Below, piece by piece: positions 16,890 to 24,927 of a stretch of DNA of 64,000 nucleotides (position 1 is its first letter; every line of letters begins with the position of its first letter). The position numbers were made by a program, and so were the translations under genes. The DNA comes from Paenibacillus kobensis NBRC 15729 (lineage in GTDB: Bacteria; Bacillota; Bacilli; Paenibacillales; Paenibacillaceae): assembly GCF_004000825.1 (NCBI RefSeq), contig NZ_BILZ01000008.1:62001-126000 (forward strand). The letters are read 5' to 3'. The notes beneath the pieces were generated by a model, which worked only from the letters and a program-made list of their open reading frames with translations, was not told the origin of the DNA and ran no database searches.

Positions 16890-18394
16890 TACGCTCTCTC
16901 TCCTCTTCCGCCGCTAGCATGCAGCAGCAGCTCCTCTTGCGTAGCTTCGCCCCGGTCGAACGACTTCACGATCTGTCCGTCGCACATGACCAGAATACGG
17001 TCTGCAATGCCTATCGCTTCGCTGAATTCACAGGTTAGATAGACGACCGCTTTGCCGCTTTTGGCAAGTTCTCCGATAATCCGGAAAATGTCGCTCTTTG
17101 CACCGATGTCGACACCTTTGGTCGGTTCATCGAACAAATACACGTCCGCATTCGTCGGCAGCCACTTGCCGATCGATACTTTCTGCTGATTGCCTCCGCT
17201 CAGATGCGCCGTTCGTTCGTGCCGCGAAGACGTCTTCACGCCTAGTCTTGCAATTAAAGCGTCAGACGTATCCGCTTCCCGAGTTCCGGATATAAAACCT
17301 AGCTTCGAAATCGACTTCAAGAATGGCAAACTAAGATTGCGCATGACGGTTTCGCCTACTAGAATGCCTTGCTTGCGCCGCTCTTCCGGTACGAGTACTA
17401 ATCCAGCATTGATTGCCGCAGCAGGATCGCCCTGCGAAACCTTCTTGCCGTTCACGCTAACCGTTCCGCCGCTTCTGTTGTCTGCACCAAACAACGCGCG
17501 AGACAGCTCTGTCTTGCCGGCTCCTACCAGACCTACAACAGCGACAATCTCGCCGCTTCTCGCATCCATGCTAACGTCACGAACGTGACGGCCTTGATTA
17601 ACCCTATCAACATGCAGCACCACTTTGCCGATCTGCGCTTCTTCCTTCGGAAATTCCTCCACGAACGCCCGTCCTAACATCGATGCGACCACTTCATCAG
17701 CCGACGTACCGGCTGCGGCAGATGTCATCACCTTCTCGCCGTCCCGCATTACCGTGATTCGGTCGCTAATCCGGAACACTTCAGGCAGCCGGTGAGAGAT
17801 GAACACCATTCCGATCCCGTCGCGCTTCAATTGGTCGATGACCCGAAAGAGACGCTCTGCTTCCTCTAGACTAAGCGGTGCAGTCGGCTCATCGAGCACG
17901 ACGAATTTGGCATTCTCCGCGAGCAGCCGTGCGATGACGACAAGCTGCTTCTCGGCGAGCGACAGCAGACTCGCCTGCTTGCGTACCGGTATATCCGCCT
18001 TCAGCCGCCCAAGTATCGATGCGGCTTCCTCTTCGATTTGACCCCACCGTACCCAGGGCGAACCGCTGGATGAAGCGATTCGGTCCAGCATTATGTTCTC
18101 GGCGACGGTCATTTGCGGCACGATGACCGTGTCGACTTCTTGATAGACACAGTGAATACCATGTGCCTTAGCGTCGGACGGCGTCCGAATGGCTGCGGGC
18201 TTGCCGTCGATTGCGATAGTGCCGCCGTCGCTGCTGTAAGCGCCGGACAATATTTTGATCAGCGTGCTTTTGCCCGCTCCGTTCGCGCCGAGAAGCGCAT
18301 GAACCTCTCCCCCGCGAATGTCGAAATCGACGCTTTTCAGTGCGGGAACACCTGAAAACGACTTGACGATTCCGTTCATCGTAAGCTGCCTCAT
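16889..18394 (-). CDS. Sugar ABC transporter ATP-binding protein (CUT2, tandem ATPase)
   Basis: 501 residues with two ABC domains, as in RbsA, MglA and YtfR. Domain one has GANGAGKSTLIKILSG (Walker A) and FVVLDEPTAPLSLEEAERLF (Walker B region). Domain two has the degenerate Walker A GLVGAGKTELSRALFG, the signature LSGGNQQKVSIGKWL and VYLFDEPTKGVDIGAK. The start at 18394 follows AGGAAGGTGAGAGC and is preferred over a codon six residues upstream. A terminator hairpin lies between this gene and the binding-protein gene, so it should be expressed at a lower level than the binding protein. Confidence 0.92.
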   Translation of the reverse strand: MRQLTMNGIVKSFSGVPALKSVDFDIRGGEVHALLGANGAGKSTLIKILSGAYSSDGGTIAIDGKPAAIRTPSDAKAHGIHCVYQEVDTVIVPQMTVAENIMLDRIASSSGSPWVRWGQIEEEAASILGRLKADIPVRKQASLLSLAEKQLVVIARLLAENAKFVVLDEPTAPLSLEEAERLFRVIDQLKRDGIGMVFISHRLPEVFRISDRITVMRDGEKVMTSAAAGTSADEVVASMLGRAFVEEFPKEEAQIGKVVLHVDRVNQGRHVRDVSMDARSGEIVAVVGLVGAGKTELSRALFGADNRSGGTVSVNGKKVSQGDPAAAINAGLVLVPEERRKQGILVGETVMRNLSLPFLKSISKLGFISGTREADTSDALIARLGVKTSSRHERTAHLSGGNQQKVSIGKWLPTNADVYLFDEPTKGVDIGAKSDIFRIIGELAKSGKAVVYLTCEFSEAIGIADRILVMCDGQIVKSFDRGEATQEELLLHASGGRGERA

Positions 18395-18427
18395 GCTCTC
18401 ACCTTCCTGCAATAGTCCAATTGCGGC

Positions 18428-18456
18428 AAAAACCGGCCGCTAACGTAAGCGGCCGG
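18428..18456 (-). terminator. Intercistronic terminator between binding protein and ATPase genes
   Basis: Minus strand CCGGCCGCT-TACGTT-AGCGGCCGG followed by TTTTTG: a 9-bp GC-rich stem. Such a partial terminator after the first gene of an ABC operon usually gives an excess of binding protein over membrane subunits. Confidence 0.85.
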
Positions 18457-18467
18457 CTTGCACGATA

Positions 18468-19580
18468 TTATTGCGCTTGCTCAAGCTCTTTCATCCAATC
18501 GGCATTACCTTGCGTGCGGCCGCTCCAGCCTTGCACATATTCGCCGAGCTGCGTCGTATTGACCGCTTCCTTCGGAAGATCGTCGCGTTTCACGACAACG
18601 GCGTCGAGCACAACGGAGTCGTCCGTGTTGTCGCCATGGAGCTTCTGGTACAGATAGCGCACTTGCACGCGGCCAATATCTTTTGGATCAACGGCAGCGG
18701 ATGCAACCCATGGTCCGTTCGGATCTTGAATCATTTGCAAGTCCTCGTCGCTCATGTCGATGCCGTATACTTTAATTTCATTGCGGCCGGCTTGTTGAAT
18801 CGCACGCGTTGCGCCTTTAGCGAATTCGTCCCACGCTGCCCATACCGCCGAAATATCGCCTTTGTTCGGATACTGCTTCAGAATCGCTTCCATTTGAGAT
18901 TGAGCATCGAGCGCCGGGTTGCCGGCATTGCCGAATGCTGCGATTTCCTTGATGTCCGGGTTGCTGTCCAGGAACGCTTTGTATGCGACTTGGCGGCGTT
19001 CCATCGGTGCGAATCCGGCTACCCAGATTTTAACGATATTGCCTTTGCCGCCTGCATCCTGCTTCAACAGTTCAAGCGTCTTCGATGCCATCGCTTGGTC
19101 ATCTTGAGACAGTACCGTTACGCCTGGCACCTTCAGATCGGAATCGAACGCGACAACAGGGATCTTTTGCTCTACAGCGCGGTTAACGCCTTGCTTCAGA
19201 GCGCCTGCTTGTCCATGGTCAAGCAGAATGCCGTCGAACCCTTGATTGATTGCTGCATCAAGATTCGCGGACATTTTCGCCAAATCGTTATCCGAGGCGA
19301 ACACTTGCACCTTGCCGCCGAACTTCTCGACTTGCTCTTTGACGCCCTCTATGTATTGCGCCGAGAACGTTCCCGTGTTGAACTGCATGACAAGGGCAAT
19401 TTTTTTGCCTTTGAGCGAAGCAGCGTCCGTATTGCCTGCAGCCTGCTCCGTCGTTTGTCCCTGCTCTTGGCTAGCGCCTTCGTCCTTGCCCGTTTCTTTG
19501 CCGCTGTTGCCGCAAGCTGCCGTAATAAGCAGAATGACCGCAATGAGTGCAAAGAAAGCGGATTTGCCGAATTTGTTCAT
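18468..19580 (-). CDS. Sugar ABC transporter substrate-binding lipoprotein
   Basis: 370 residues. The N-terminus is a lipoprotein signal, with a hydrophobic stretch FFALIAVILLITAAC ending at Cys 23, followed by a low-complexity Gly/Glu/Gln linker to about residue 55. The mature part is a type I periplasmic-binding fold: IALVMQFNTGTFSAQYIEGV, FDGILLDHGQAGALKQGVNR and IKVYGIDMSDEDLQMI. It lies first in an operon with a CUT2 ATPase and permease, so import of a mono- or disaccharide is likely. A good sigma-A promoter is at 19615-19643. Confidence 0.9.
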   Translation of the reverse strand: MNKFGKSAFFALIAVILLITAACGNSGKETGKDEGASQEQGQTTEQAAGNTDAASLKGKKIALVMQFNTGTFSAQYIEGVKEQVEKFGGKVQVFASDNDLAKMSANLDAAINQGFDGILLDHGQAGALKQGVNRAVEQKIPVVAFDSDLKVPGVTVLSQDDQAMASKTLELLKQDAGGKGNIVKIWVAGFAPMERRQVAYKAFLDSNPDIKEIAAFGNAGNPALDAQSQMEAILKQYPNKGDISAVWAAWDEFAKGATRAIQQAGRNEIKVYGIDMSDEDLQMIQDPNGPWVASAAVDPKDIGRVQVRYLYQKLHGDNTDDSVVLDAVVVKRDDLPKEAVNTTQLGEYVQGWSGRTQGNADWMKELEQAQ

Positions 19581-19614
19581 ATTGCTCGTCCCCTTCGTTG
19601 CTGATTTATGGATT

Positions 19615-19643
19615 ATATTAAATCAATTATCCTAGTATGTCAA
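19615..19643 (-). promoter_or_regulatory. Promoter of the sugar transporter operon, with flanking inverted repeat
   Basis: Consensus TTGACA (19643-19638) and TAATAT (19620-19615) with a 17-nt spacer. ATCAATTA (19622-19629, in the spacer) and TAATTGAT (19651-19658, just above the -35) form an 8-bp inverted repeat bracketing the -35 box, a candidate operator. No regulator gene is next to the operon. Confidence 0.7.
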
Positions 19644-19749
19644 TCGGAATTAATTGATATAATGTCATGTTGTGTCGAATGGGATCGAATTTTGTCCAGA
19701 CAATGAACGATTATAGGCCCGTTCTAAAGCTTTGACAACCTTTTTACGC

Positions 19750-19791
19750 AAAAAACCGCCTCCGAGGCCGGCCGGCAGCCTGCGGAGACGG
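19750..19791 (-). terminator. Terminator of spoIVA
   Basis: Minus strand CCGTCTCCG pairs with CGGAGGCGG (one G-U pair) around a GC-rich 18-nt loop, followed by TTTTTTG, about 15 bases after the spoIVA stop. Confidence 0.8.
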
Positions 19792-19807
19792 AATCTATTG
19801 GAACACC

Positions 19808-21286
19808 TTACAATATGATGGCGATTAAGCCGCCCGAGCCTTCGTTAATGATACGCCCAAGCGTTTCTTGCAATTTGTAGCGCGCATTGTCCGGCATCAT
19901 TGCAATTTTACCTTGGATGCCTTCGCGCACAATCGAGTGCAGCGATCTTCCAAAAATGTCGGACTCCCAGATTTTGATCGGATCGTTCTCGAAATCTTGC
20001 ATCAAATACCGGACAAGCTCCTCGCTCTGCTTCTCGGTACCGATTATCGGTGCGAATTCCGATTCCACGTCAACGCGGATCATATGGATCGAAGGAGCCG
20101 TCGCCTTCAGTCTGACACCGAAGCGAGAACCTTGACGGATGAGCTCCGGCTCATCGAGCGCCATCTCGGCAAGAGACGGTGCGGCGATGCCGTAGCCGGT
20201 CGTTTTGACCATCTCGAGCGCTTCTGCGAACCGGTCGTATTCCCTCTTCGCATGCGAGAACTCCTGCATGAGCTGAAGCAGATGATCTTTGCCGCGAATT
20301 TCGACACCTACGACTTCCATTAAGATTTGATCATACAATTCATCCGGCGCGTACAAATCGATCTCTGCGACGCCCTGCCCCATATTCATGCCGCTAAGGC
20401 CGGCTCTCGCGATAAAATCGTAATCCATGAATTGGGCAACGACACGGTCAACATCGCGCAATCTGCGGATATCTTTCACCGTATCGCGAACCGAATTCTC
20501 GTAATTGGCGCGCAGCCAATGATTATCGTTCAGCACCATGACCCAGCTCGGCAGATTGACGTTCACTTCGTGTACCGGGAACTCGTAGAGCACCTCGCGG
20601 AGTACCGATACGACTTCGTCTTCGCCCATCGAAGCCGCGCTTAATGCCATGACCGGAATATCATATTTCGCTTGAAGCTCGTTTCGCAGCTGCTGCGTTT
20701 CATCGCTGCGCGGACGAGTGGAGTTAATGACGAGCACGAATGGCTTGCCGACTTCCTTCAACTCGTTGACGACACGCTCCTCGGCTTCGATATACGAGTT
20801 GCGCGGAATTTCGGCGATGCTGCCATCCGTCGTCACGACGACTCCGAGCGTCGAATGTTCTTGAATGACTTTGCGCGTTCCAATCTCCGCCGCTTCTTGG
20901 AATGGAATCGGCTCTTCGAACCAAGGCGTCGTAATCATACGCGGACCGTTCTCGTCCTCGTAGCCCTTAGCTCCTTGAACGGCATAGCCTACGCAATCGA
21001 CCAGACGAACGTTCACCTCAAGTCCTTCCGCCACTCTCAGCTTCACAGCCTGATTCGGGACGAATTTTGGTTCCGTCGTCATAATCGTCTTGCCAGCCGC
21101 GCTCTGCGGCAGTTCATCGATGGCCCGGACACGGTCGGCATCATTCGTAATATTGGGAAGCACGACCGTCTCCATGAACCGCTTAATAAAAGTCGATTTG
21201 CCGGTGCGGACAGCGCCGACGACACCGAGGTAGATATCTCCGCCTGTTCGCTCGGCAATGTCTTTAAAAATGTCCACTTTTTCCAC
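19808..21286 (-). CDS. spoIVA: Stage IV sporulation protein A, coat-base ATPase
   Basis: Mother-cell ATPase that polymerises on the forespore surface to form the base layer of the spore coat. 492 residues, the usual length. GVVGAVRTGKSTFIKRFMET is the Walker A region, VRLVDCVGYAVQGAKGYEDE follows, and FVLVINSTRPRSDETQQLRN resembles the guanine-specificity region of the TRAFAC-class relatives. The C-terminal segment PDNARYKLQETLGRIINEG, used for membrane anchoring and assembly, is intact. GTG start with GGAGGG 7 nt upstream. A sigma-E-like promoter is upstream. Confidence 0.97.
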   Translation of the reverse strand: MEKVDIFKDIAERTGGDIYLGVVGAVRTGKSTFIKRFMETVVLPNITNDADRVRAIDELPQSAAGKTIMTTEPKFVPNQAVKLRVAEGLEVNVRLVDCVGYAVQGAKGYEDENGPRMITTPWFEEPIPFQEAAEIGTRKVIQEHSTLGVVVTTDGSIAEIPRNSYIEAEERVVNELKEVGKPFVLVINSTRPRSDETQQLRNELQAKYDIPVMALSAASMGEDEVVSVLREVLYEFPVHEVNVNLPSWVMVLNDNHWLRANYENSVRDTVKDIRRLRDVDRVVAQFMDYDFIARAGLSGMNMGQGVAEIDLYAPDELYDQILMEVVGVEIRGKDHLLQLMQEFSHAKREYDRFAEALEMVKTTGYGIAAPSLAEMALDEPELIRQGSRFGVRLKATAPSIHMIRVDVESEFAPIIGTEKQSEELVRYLMQDFENDPIKIWESDIFGRSLHSIVREGIQGKIAMMPDNARYKLQETLGRIINEGSGGLIAIIL

Positions 21287-21386
21287 TCAATATCCCTCCC
21301 AATTGATATTCCGGTACGCCGCCATCTCCACCGGACAAGAGGGGCAGGCTAGCGACTCTACTCGTACAACGTTTTGGACTAGTAAC

Positions 21387-21415
21387 ATCATATTGCGAGA
21401 CAAGGACAAATATGC
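21387..21415 (-). promoter_or_regulatory. Possible sigma-E promoter of spoIVA
   Basis: GCATATT (21415-21409) and AATATGAT (21394-21387) with a 14-nt spacer resemble the sigma-E consensus (GHATATT, CATACAHT): the -35 matches fully, the -10 in 5 of 8 positions. spoIVA is sigma-E-dependent in B. subtilis. Confidence 0.5.
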
Positions 21416-21490
21416 ACATTGCTTGCGAACATTTCTCCTGTCTACTTCGCGCCCGGCCTTCCAAGAATGAGTTATATGCCCCGGTGAACC

Positions 21491-21544
21491 AAAAAAGAAC
21501 TTTGCCCGTCACGGCACATATGCACCGATAAAGGCAAAGTTCTT
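21491..21544 (-). terminator. Terminator of the YphF-like lipoprotein gene
   Basis: Minus strand AAGAACTTTGCC pairs perfectly with GGCAAAGTTCTT (12 bp, arms 21533-21544 and 21495-21506) and runs into TTTTTTGG. Confidence 0.9.
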
Positions 21545-21560
21545 AACGATCTCTGTTTGT

Positions 21561-22322
21561 TCAGTTTTCCGGCTGCGCTTGCGGCTCGTTGTTCACATAG
21601 CGGTATAACGGTGATTTGACCGGCACCAAATCCGATGATTGCGCCAGAAGCTCACGCAGATCGTCTTCAGCCTTCGGCTCCTTACCGCTCTTCTGCACCG
21701 CCTGCATCATATCTACGGCATAATCGAGGTACACACGGCCCTTCTCATCGATCATCGGAGAGACGGTTCTGCCCGAATAGACCGACAGAATCTCCGGCTC
21801 TTTCATCCCGAGACGGTCGAAATCGATGCGATAGAAGCCCGGATATACCGGTTCCCCGTTAAGCGAGATCATTTTGGCATCACCATTATAGTATTTATCA
21901 ACTTCGCGCTGGATGTCGCTTACCTGCTGGAATACCGCAATGTCCATCAGCTTGACTTGACGGGTCGTCTCCTCATTGATGATGAGATAATAATAGTGTC
22001 CGCCGCCTTCAAACGCATACGATGGCGGATCCGATATGTAATTGTGTCCCTTCAGCTTTGCAAAGTCGATCCGGTACTTCTCATATTTCGGCGTATCCGC
22101 TTTCGGAGTAACGATCGGCAGCATGCCGGTGTCTGTGAAATATTGATTGACGACCGTCTGCATATTAAGTACCGCATCCTTGGCCGGCATTTGATTCTGA
22201 ACGAGCCGGTCCTTCGGATATAAGCAGCCGGACAATGCAGCCATTAGAACGAGCAGCGTCAGAACAAACGCGCTTCTGCGGATAACCGACCCGCTCGCCC
22301 GCCATATCTTCGATTGTTGCAT
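21561..22322 (-). CDS. YphF-like lipoprotein
   Basis: 253 residues from the ATG at 22322 behind AAAGGGAG. The N-terminus MQQSKIWRASGSVIRRSAF is positively charged, then comes a hydrophobic stretch LTLLVLMAALSGCLYP with a clear lipobox LSGC. The mature part holds DAVLNMQTVVNQYFTDTGM, YKNSD-free beta-rich stretches and YPGFYRIDFDRLGMKEPEI. It occupies the place of B. subtilis yphF, next to spoIVA, and is a lipoprotein like it; the assignment rests mainly on synteny and lipoprotein nature. The function is unknown. Confidence 0.7.
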   Translation of the reverse strand: MQQSKIWRASGSVIRRSAFVLTLLVLMAALSGCLYPKDRLVQNQMPAKDAVLNMQTVVNQYFTDTGMLPIVTPKADTPKYEKYRIDFAKLKGHNYISDPPSYAFEGGGHYYYLIINEETTRQVKLMDIAVFQQVSDIQREVDKYYNGDAKMISLNGEPVYPGFYRIDFDRLGMKEPEILSVYSGRTVSPMIDEKGRVYLDYAVDMMQAVQKSGKEPKAEDDLRELLAQSSDLVPVKSPLYRYVNNEPQAQPEN

Positions 22323-22341
22323 TCGACTTACAACTCCCTTT

Positions 22342-22707
22342 CTACCATAACGAATCTTCTTCCTCGCGCTGTCTCTCCAGCTGCTTGCGGATGGCGGCGT
22401 GCAGCGGATCTTCCGGCACTTCAATCGAAGCGTCTCCCGTTACCTTCGCTTGGCATGCAAGCCTGTAGCCCTCTTCATGCATGCCGCCCAGCTTGTAACG
22501 CTCGTTGTCGGCGACAGCAGACAGTCCCGCCTGACGGCCGCTCGCATCACGCACCTTGCACATTAGACAGGCCGCTTTGCCTCCGCATCGCGTCGCGATC
22601 GACAGTCCGGCCCGCCGGGAAGCGTCGAGCACCGACGTCCCTGGTCTTACCTTCGCTTGTTTGCCGCTCGGCAAGAACGTCACCTCGTAGCTGCCGCTGC
22701 CGTTCAT
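22342..22707 (-). CDS. 2Fe-2S ferredoxin-like protein (first of a pair)
   Basis: 121 residues of plant-type ferredoxin fold. YEVTFLPSGKQAKVRPGTSV is the N-terminal beta hairpin, RCGGKAACLMCKV supplies three cluster cysteines (C-x5-C-x2-C) and GYRLACQAKVTGDASIEVP supplies the fourth. The last ~20 residues are Arg/Glu-rich and probably extend beyond the fold. It likely transfers electrons; no partner reductase is nearby. It is followed closely upstream by a second ferredoxin gene, both between the YphF-like gene and DUF2768. Confidence 0.85.
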   Translation of the reverse strand: MNGSGSYEVTFLPSGKQAKVRPGTSVLDASRRAGLSIATRCGGKAACLMCKVRDASGRQAGLSAVADNERYKLGGMHEEGYRLACQAKVTGDASIEVPEDPLHAAIRKQLERQREEEDSLW

Positions 22708-22736
22708 CGCAAGCTCCCGCCTCTCTTTAGCCTCGC

Positions 22737-23033
22737 TTAAAAATACGGCTTATTCACCGCAACAATGCGGCCTTCCGTCGATCGAATGACAGCCTGACAG
22801 CCGAGACGGTAGCCTTCATCGAATTCCTCGGGCTCCAAGCGGTCCCATTCTTCGTCCGTAATCTCACTTAGCAAATCGCCGCCTTCGACGATTTGGCATC
22901 TGCACCGAGCGCACGTTCCGCGCGAGCACGAGAACTGCCAGTCTACATCAGCCTTCAATGCCATATCGAGCAACGAATGCCCGGCAACAGGTTCAATCTC
23001 CGCCGACTTCGTTCTGCCTTTCAACTCAAGCAT
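22737..23033 (-). CDS. 2Fe-2S ferredoxin (second of a pair)
   Basis: 98 residues. SLLDMALKADVDWQFSCSRG leads into CSRGTCARCRCQIVEGG, which holds the cluster cysteines, and GYRLGCQAVI provides the fourth. EITDEEWDRLEPEEFDEGYR before the fourth Cys is typical of bacterial 2Fe-2S ferredoxins. It is 29 bases upstream of its paralogue, probably in one transcript. Both differ enough outside the Cys loop that this is an old duplication rather than a recent one. Confidence 0.9.
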   Translation of the reverse strand: MLELKGRTKSAEIEPVAGHSLLDMALKADVDWQFSCSRGTCARCRCQIVEGGDLLSEITDEEWDRLEPEEFDEGYRLGCQAVIRSTEGRIVAVNKPYF

Positions 23034-23081
23034 TTGCTGTCGTCCCTCCCGTTCTATGCTGTTCTCACATGGGTTGAATGC

Positions 23082-23264
23082 TTATGTAAGTACGATAAAC
23101 GCTCCCAGAATGAAGCCAACGAAAAGCATCACGAAAGCGACCAACGATATTACACCTTTCAACGCGCCTTTCGTCTTATATCTAGCGAATGTAATCATTA
23201 CAGCTGATAATGCCATTAAACCAAGTCCAATAAACGAAACCCACATCTTCATCATCGGATCCAT
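23082..23264 (-). CDS. DUF2768 small membrane protein (YphE-like)
   Basis: 60 residues with two transmembrane segments: KMWVSFIGLGLMALSAVMIT and GVISLVAFVMLFVGFILGAF, joined by a short basic loop ARYKTKGALK. Length, topology and place between spoIVA and gpsA fit the B. subtilis YphE/DUF2768 family, known only from spore formers. No function is established. Confidence 0.75.
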   Translation of the reverse strand: MDPMMKMWVSFIGLGLMALSAVMITFARYKTKGALKGVISLVAFVMLFVGFILGAFIVLT

Positions 23265-23409
23265 GACTGTGCTCCCTCTCTCGCTACGTATCCCAGCCGG
23301 CAGCCCAATGGTTACTGCTGCGCCAGTTGTCGAATAATCTTGTCATCTATTATAGCAAATCGTAAACGATTGTCCTACCAGCGCAGGCTGTTCGTCAACA
23401 AGTCGACAT

Positions 23410-23453
23410 AAAGAAACGGCGCTCTCGTCATACGGATGACGGCGCCGTTTCTC
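23410..23453 (-). terminator. Terminator of the SpoVIF gene
   Basis: Minus strand GAAACGGCGC pairs with GCGCCGTTTC apart from a loop that itself folds (GTCATCCGTATGAC), ending in TTTATG, about 40 bases past the stop at 23493. Confidence 0.75.
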
Positions 23454-23492
23454 GTGAAGGTCATGAACAGACGAAATAGCGGCTGTCCGCCA

Positions 23493-23774
23493 TCACTTTT
23501 TGATCATCATTTTCATGATCGATTCCATATTGTTCATGTTCATACCGCTCGCTTTGACTGCTTTCACGATATCGTTAATCGTCTTATCGGACACAGGTAC
23601 CTTAGCCATAGCCGAAACTTGCTTAATCAATTTCGTCAGTTCCGCTTCACTCTGCATCGTCTCGTTCGTTACGCTGCTGGCTAGCTTCTTAACTTCGGTT
23701 TCCGAAATGTTTTTGCCCGTTTTCTTGTTGACGGCACTCAATACGTCTTTGGACAAATTCTTGTCTTTGCTCAT
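23493..23774 (-). CDS. spoVIF: Stage VI sporulation protein F-like
   Basis: 93 residues, highly charged and helical. NLSKDVLSAVNKKTGKNISE begins the protein, EVKKLASSVTNETMQSEAEL is in the middle and KVPVSDKTINDIVKAVKASG comes before a Met-rich tail NMNNMESIMKMMIKK. This pattern and length match the SpoVIF family, a spore coat assembly factor in B. subtilis. In B. subtilis spoVIF lies elsewhere, so the call rests on sequence, not on synteny. It follows gpsA. Confidence 0.75.
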   Translation of the reverse strand: MSKDKNLSKDVLSAVNKKTGKNISETEVKKLASSVTNETMQSEAELTKLIKQVSAMAKVPVSDKTINDIVKAVKASGMNMNNMESIMKMMIKK

Positions 23775-23859
23775 CGATCCGCCGCCTCCTCTCTATGCGC
23801 AGCAACTCCGATTCCATTGATCGTGAAATCGTACGCTGCTAGCATCATATGAGGATGAA

Positions 23860-24918
23860 TTAGCTTTGGTGTAGGCCCCAGTCCTGGGCGACTTGCTCAC
23901 TCTCGTGCGTCCGTCCGCGTCCCATAAGACGCGAAACAGCCGTCGACGGGTCGCAGCCTTCGAACAATACCTGATACAGCTGATCTGCGATCGGCATTTC
24001 GACCTTGTATGCTTCCGACAACATGCGAGCCGCCTTCGTCGTCCGTACGCCTTCAACGACCATTCCCATCTGCGACAACACTTCATCCAGCGGGAGCCCT
24101 TGCGCCAGCTTATGTCCGGCACGCCAATTACGGCTGTGCGTGCTTGTACATGTGACGACGAGGTCGCCTACGCCTGCCAAACCGGCGAACGTGAGCGGAT
24201 TGCCGCCCATCGCGGTGCCTAGCCGGCTGATCTCGGCGAGTCCGCGCGTCAGCAAAGCCGCTTTCGCATTGTCGCCGAAGCCTAGCCCGTCCGACATCCC
24301 GGCGCCTAGCGCAATAATATTTTTGACTGCCCCGCCGACCTCAACCCCGATCAGATCAGGATTCGTATAGACGCGGAAATACGAATTGATGAATGCATCC
24401 TGCGCCTGTTCTGCCTTCTGCTGATCGGAGGAAGCGACGACAACTGTCGTCGGCTGGCGCTTAGCCACTTCCTCGGCGTGGCTTGGGCCGGACAACACGA
24501 CTAACGAATCTTCCGGTCTTCCGAGTTCCTCAGACAGTACCGTCGTCATTCGATTCAACGTATCGGCTTCAAAACCTTTGGTCGCGTGCACAATCAGTGC
24601 TTCCGGCAACAAGAATGGAGCTGCTTGACGCGCTACATCCCGCATAGCGGAGGAAGGCGCGGAGAACAGTACGAGTTCTGCACCGGACAGCGCTTCGCTC
24701 ATCGAAGCCGTCGCATTGAGCGAATGCGGAAGCGTACAATTCGGCAAATATTTGCTGTTCATATGCGTCGAATTCATCTCTGCTGCTTGCGATTCACTGC
24801 GTGTCCACACGGATACGTCGAAGCCGTTATCGCACAGCACTGCGGCCAGCGCAGTTCCCCAACTGCCTGCGACAAGCACTGCCGCCTTGCGCTGACCGAT
24901 TACGTTCTCATTCGTCAT
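23860..24918 (-). CDS. gpsA: NAD(P)H-dependent glycerol-3-phosphate dehydrogenase
   Basis: Reduces dihydroxyacetone phosphate to sn-glycerol 3-phosphate, the backbone for phospholipids. 352 residues. The nucleotide loop reads AAVLVAGSWGTALAAVL; the usual form is VLGAGSWGTA, so the first glycine is a valine here (codon GTC). VLSGPSHAEEVAKRQPTTVV, GVEVGGAVKNIIALGAGM with the catalytic Lys, and TFAGLAGVGDLVVTCTSTHS are all present. Nine bases separate it from plsY, which uses its product. Confidence 0.95.
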   Translation of the reverse strand: MTNENVIGQRKAAVLVAGSWGTALAAVLCDNGFDVSVWTRSESQAAEMNSTHMNSKYLPNCTLPHSLNATASMSEALSGAELVLFSAPSSAMRDVARQAAPFLLPEALIVHATKGFEADTLNRMTTVLSEELGRPEDSLVVLSGPSHAEEVAKRQPTTVVVASSDQQKAEQAQDAFINSYFRVYTNPDLIGVEVGGAVKNIIALGAGMSDGLGFGDNAKAALLTRGLAEISRLGTAMGGNPLTFAGLAGVGDLVVTCTSTHSRNWRAGHKLAQGLPLDEVLSQMGMVVEGVRTTKAARMLSEAYKVEMPIADQLYQVLFEGCDPSTAVSRLMGRGRTHESEQVAQDWGLHQS

Positions 24919-24927
24919 CTCTACAAT

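Noticed and set aside
16889-19580. Assignment of the sugar importer to ribose, xylose or galactose
   Set aside because: The binding protein has the general CUT2 fold, but no residue pattern or adjacent catabolic gene identifies the sugar.
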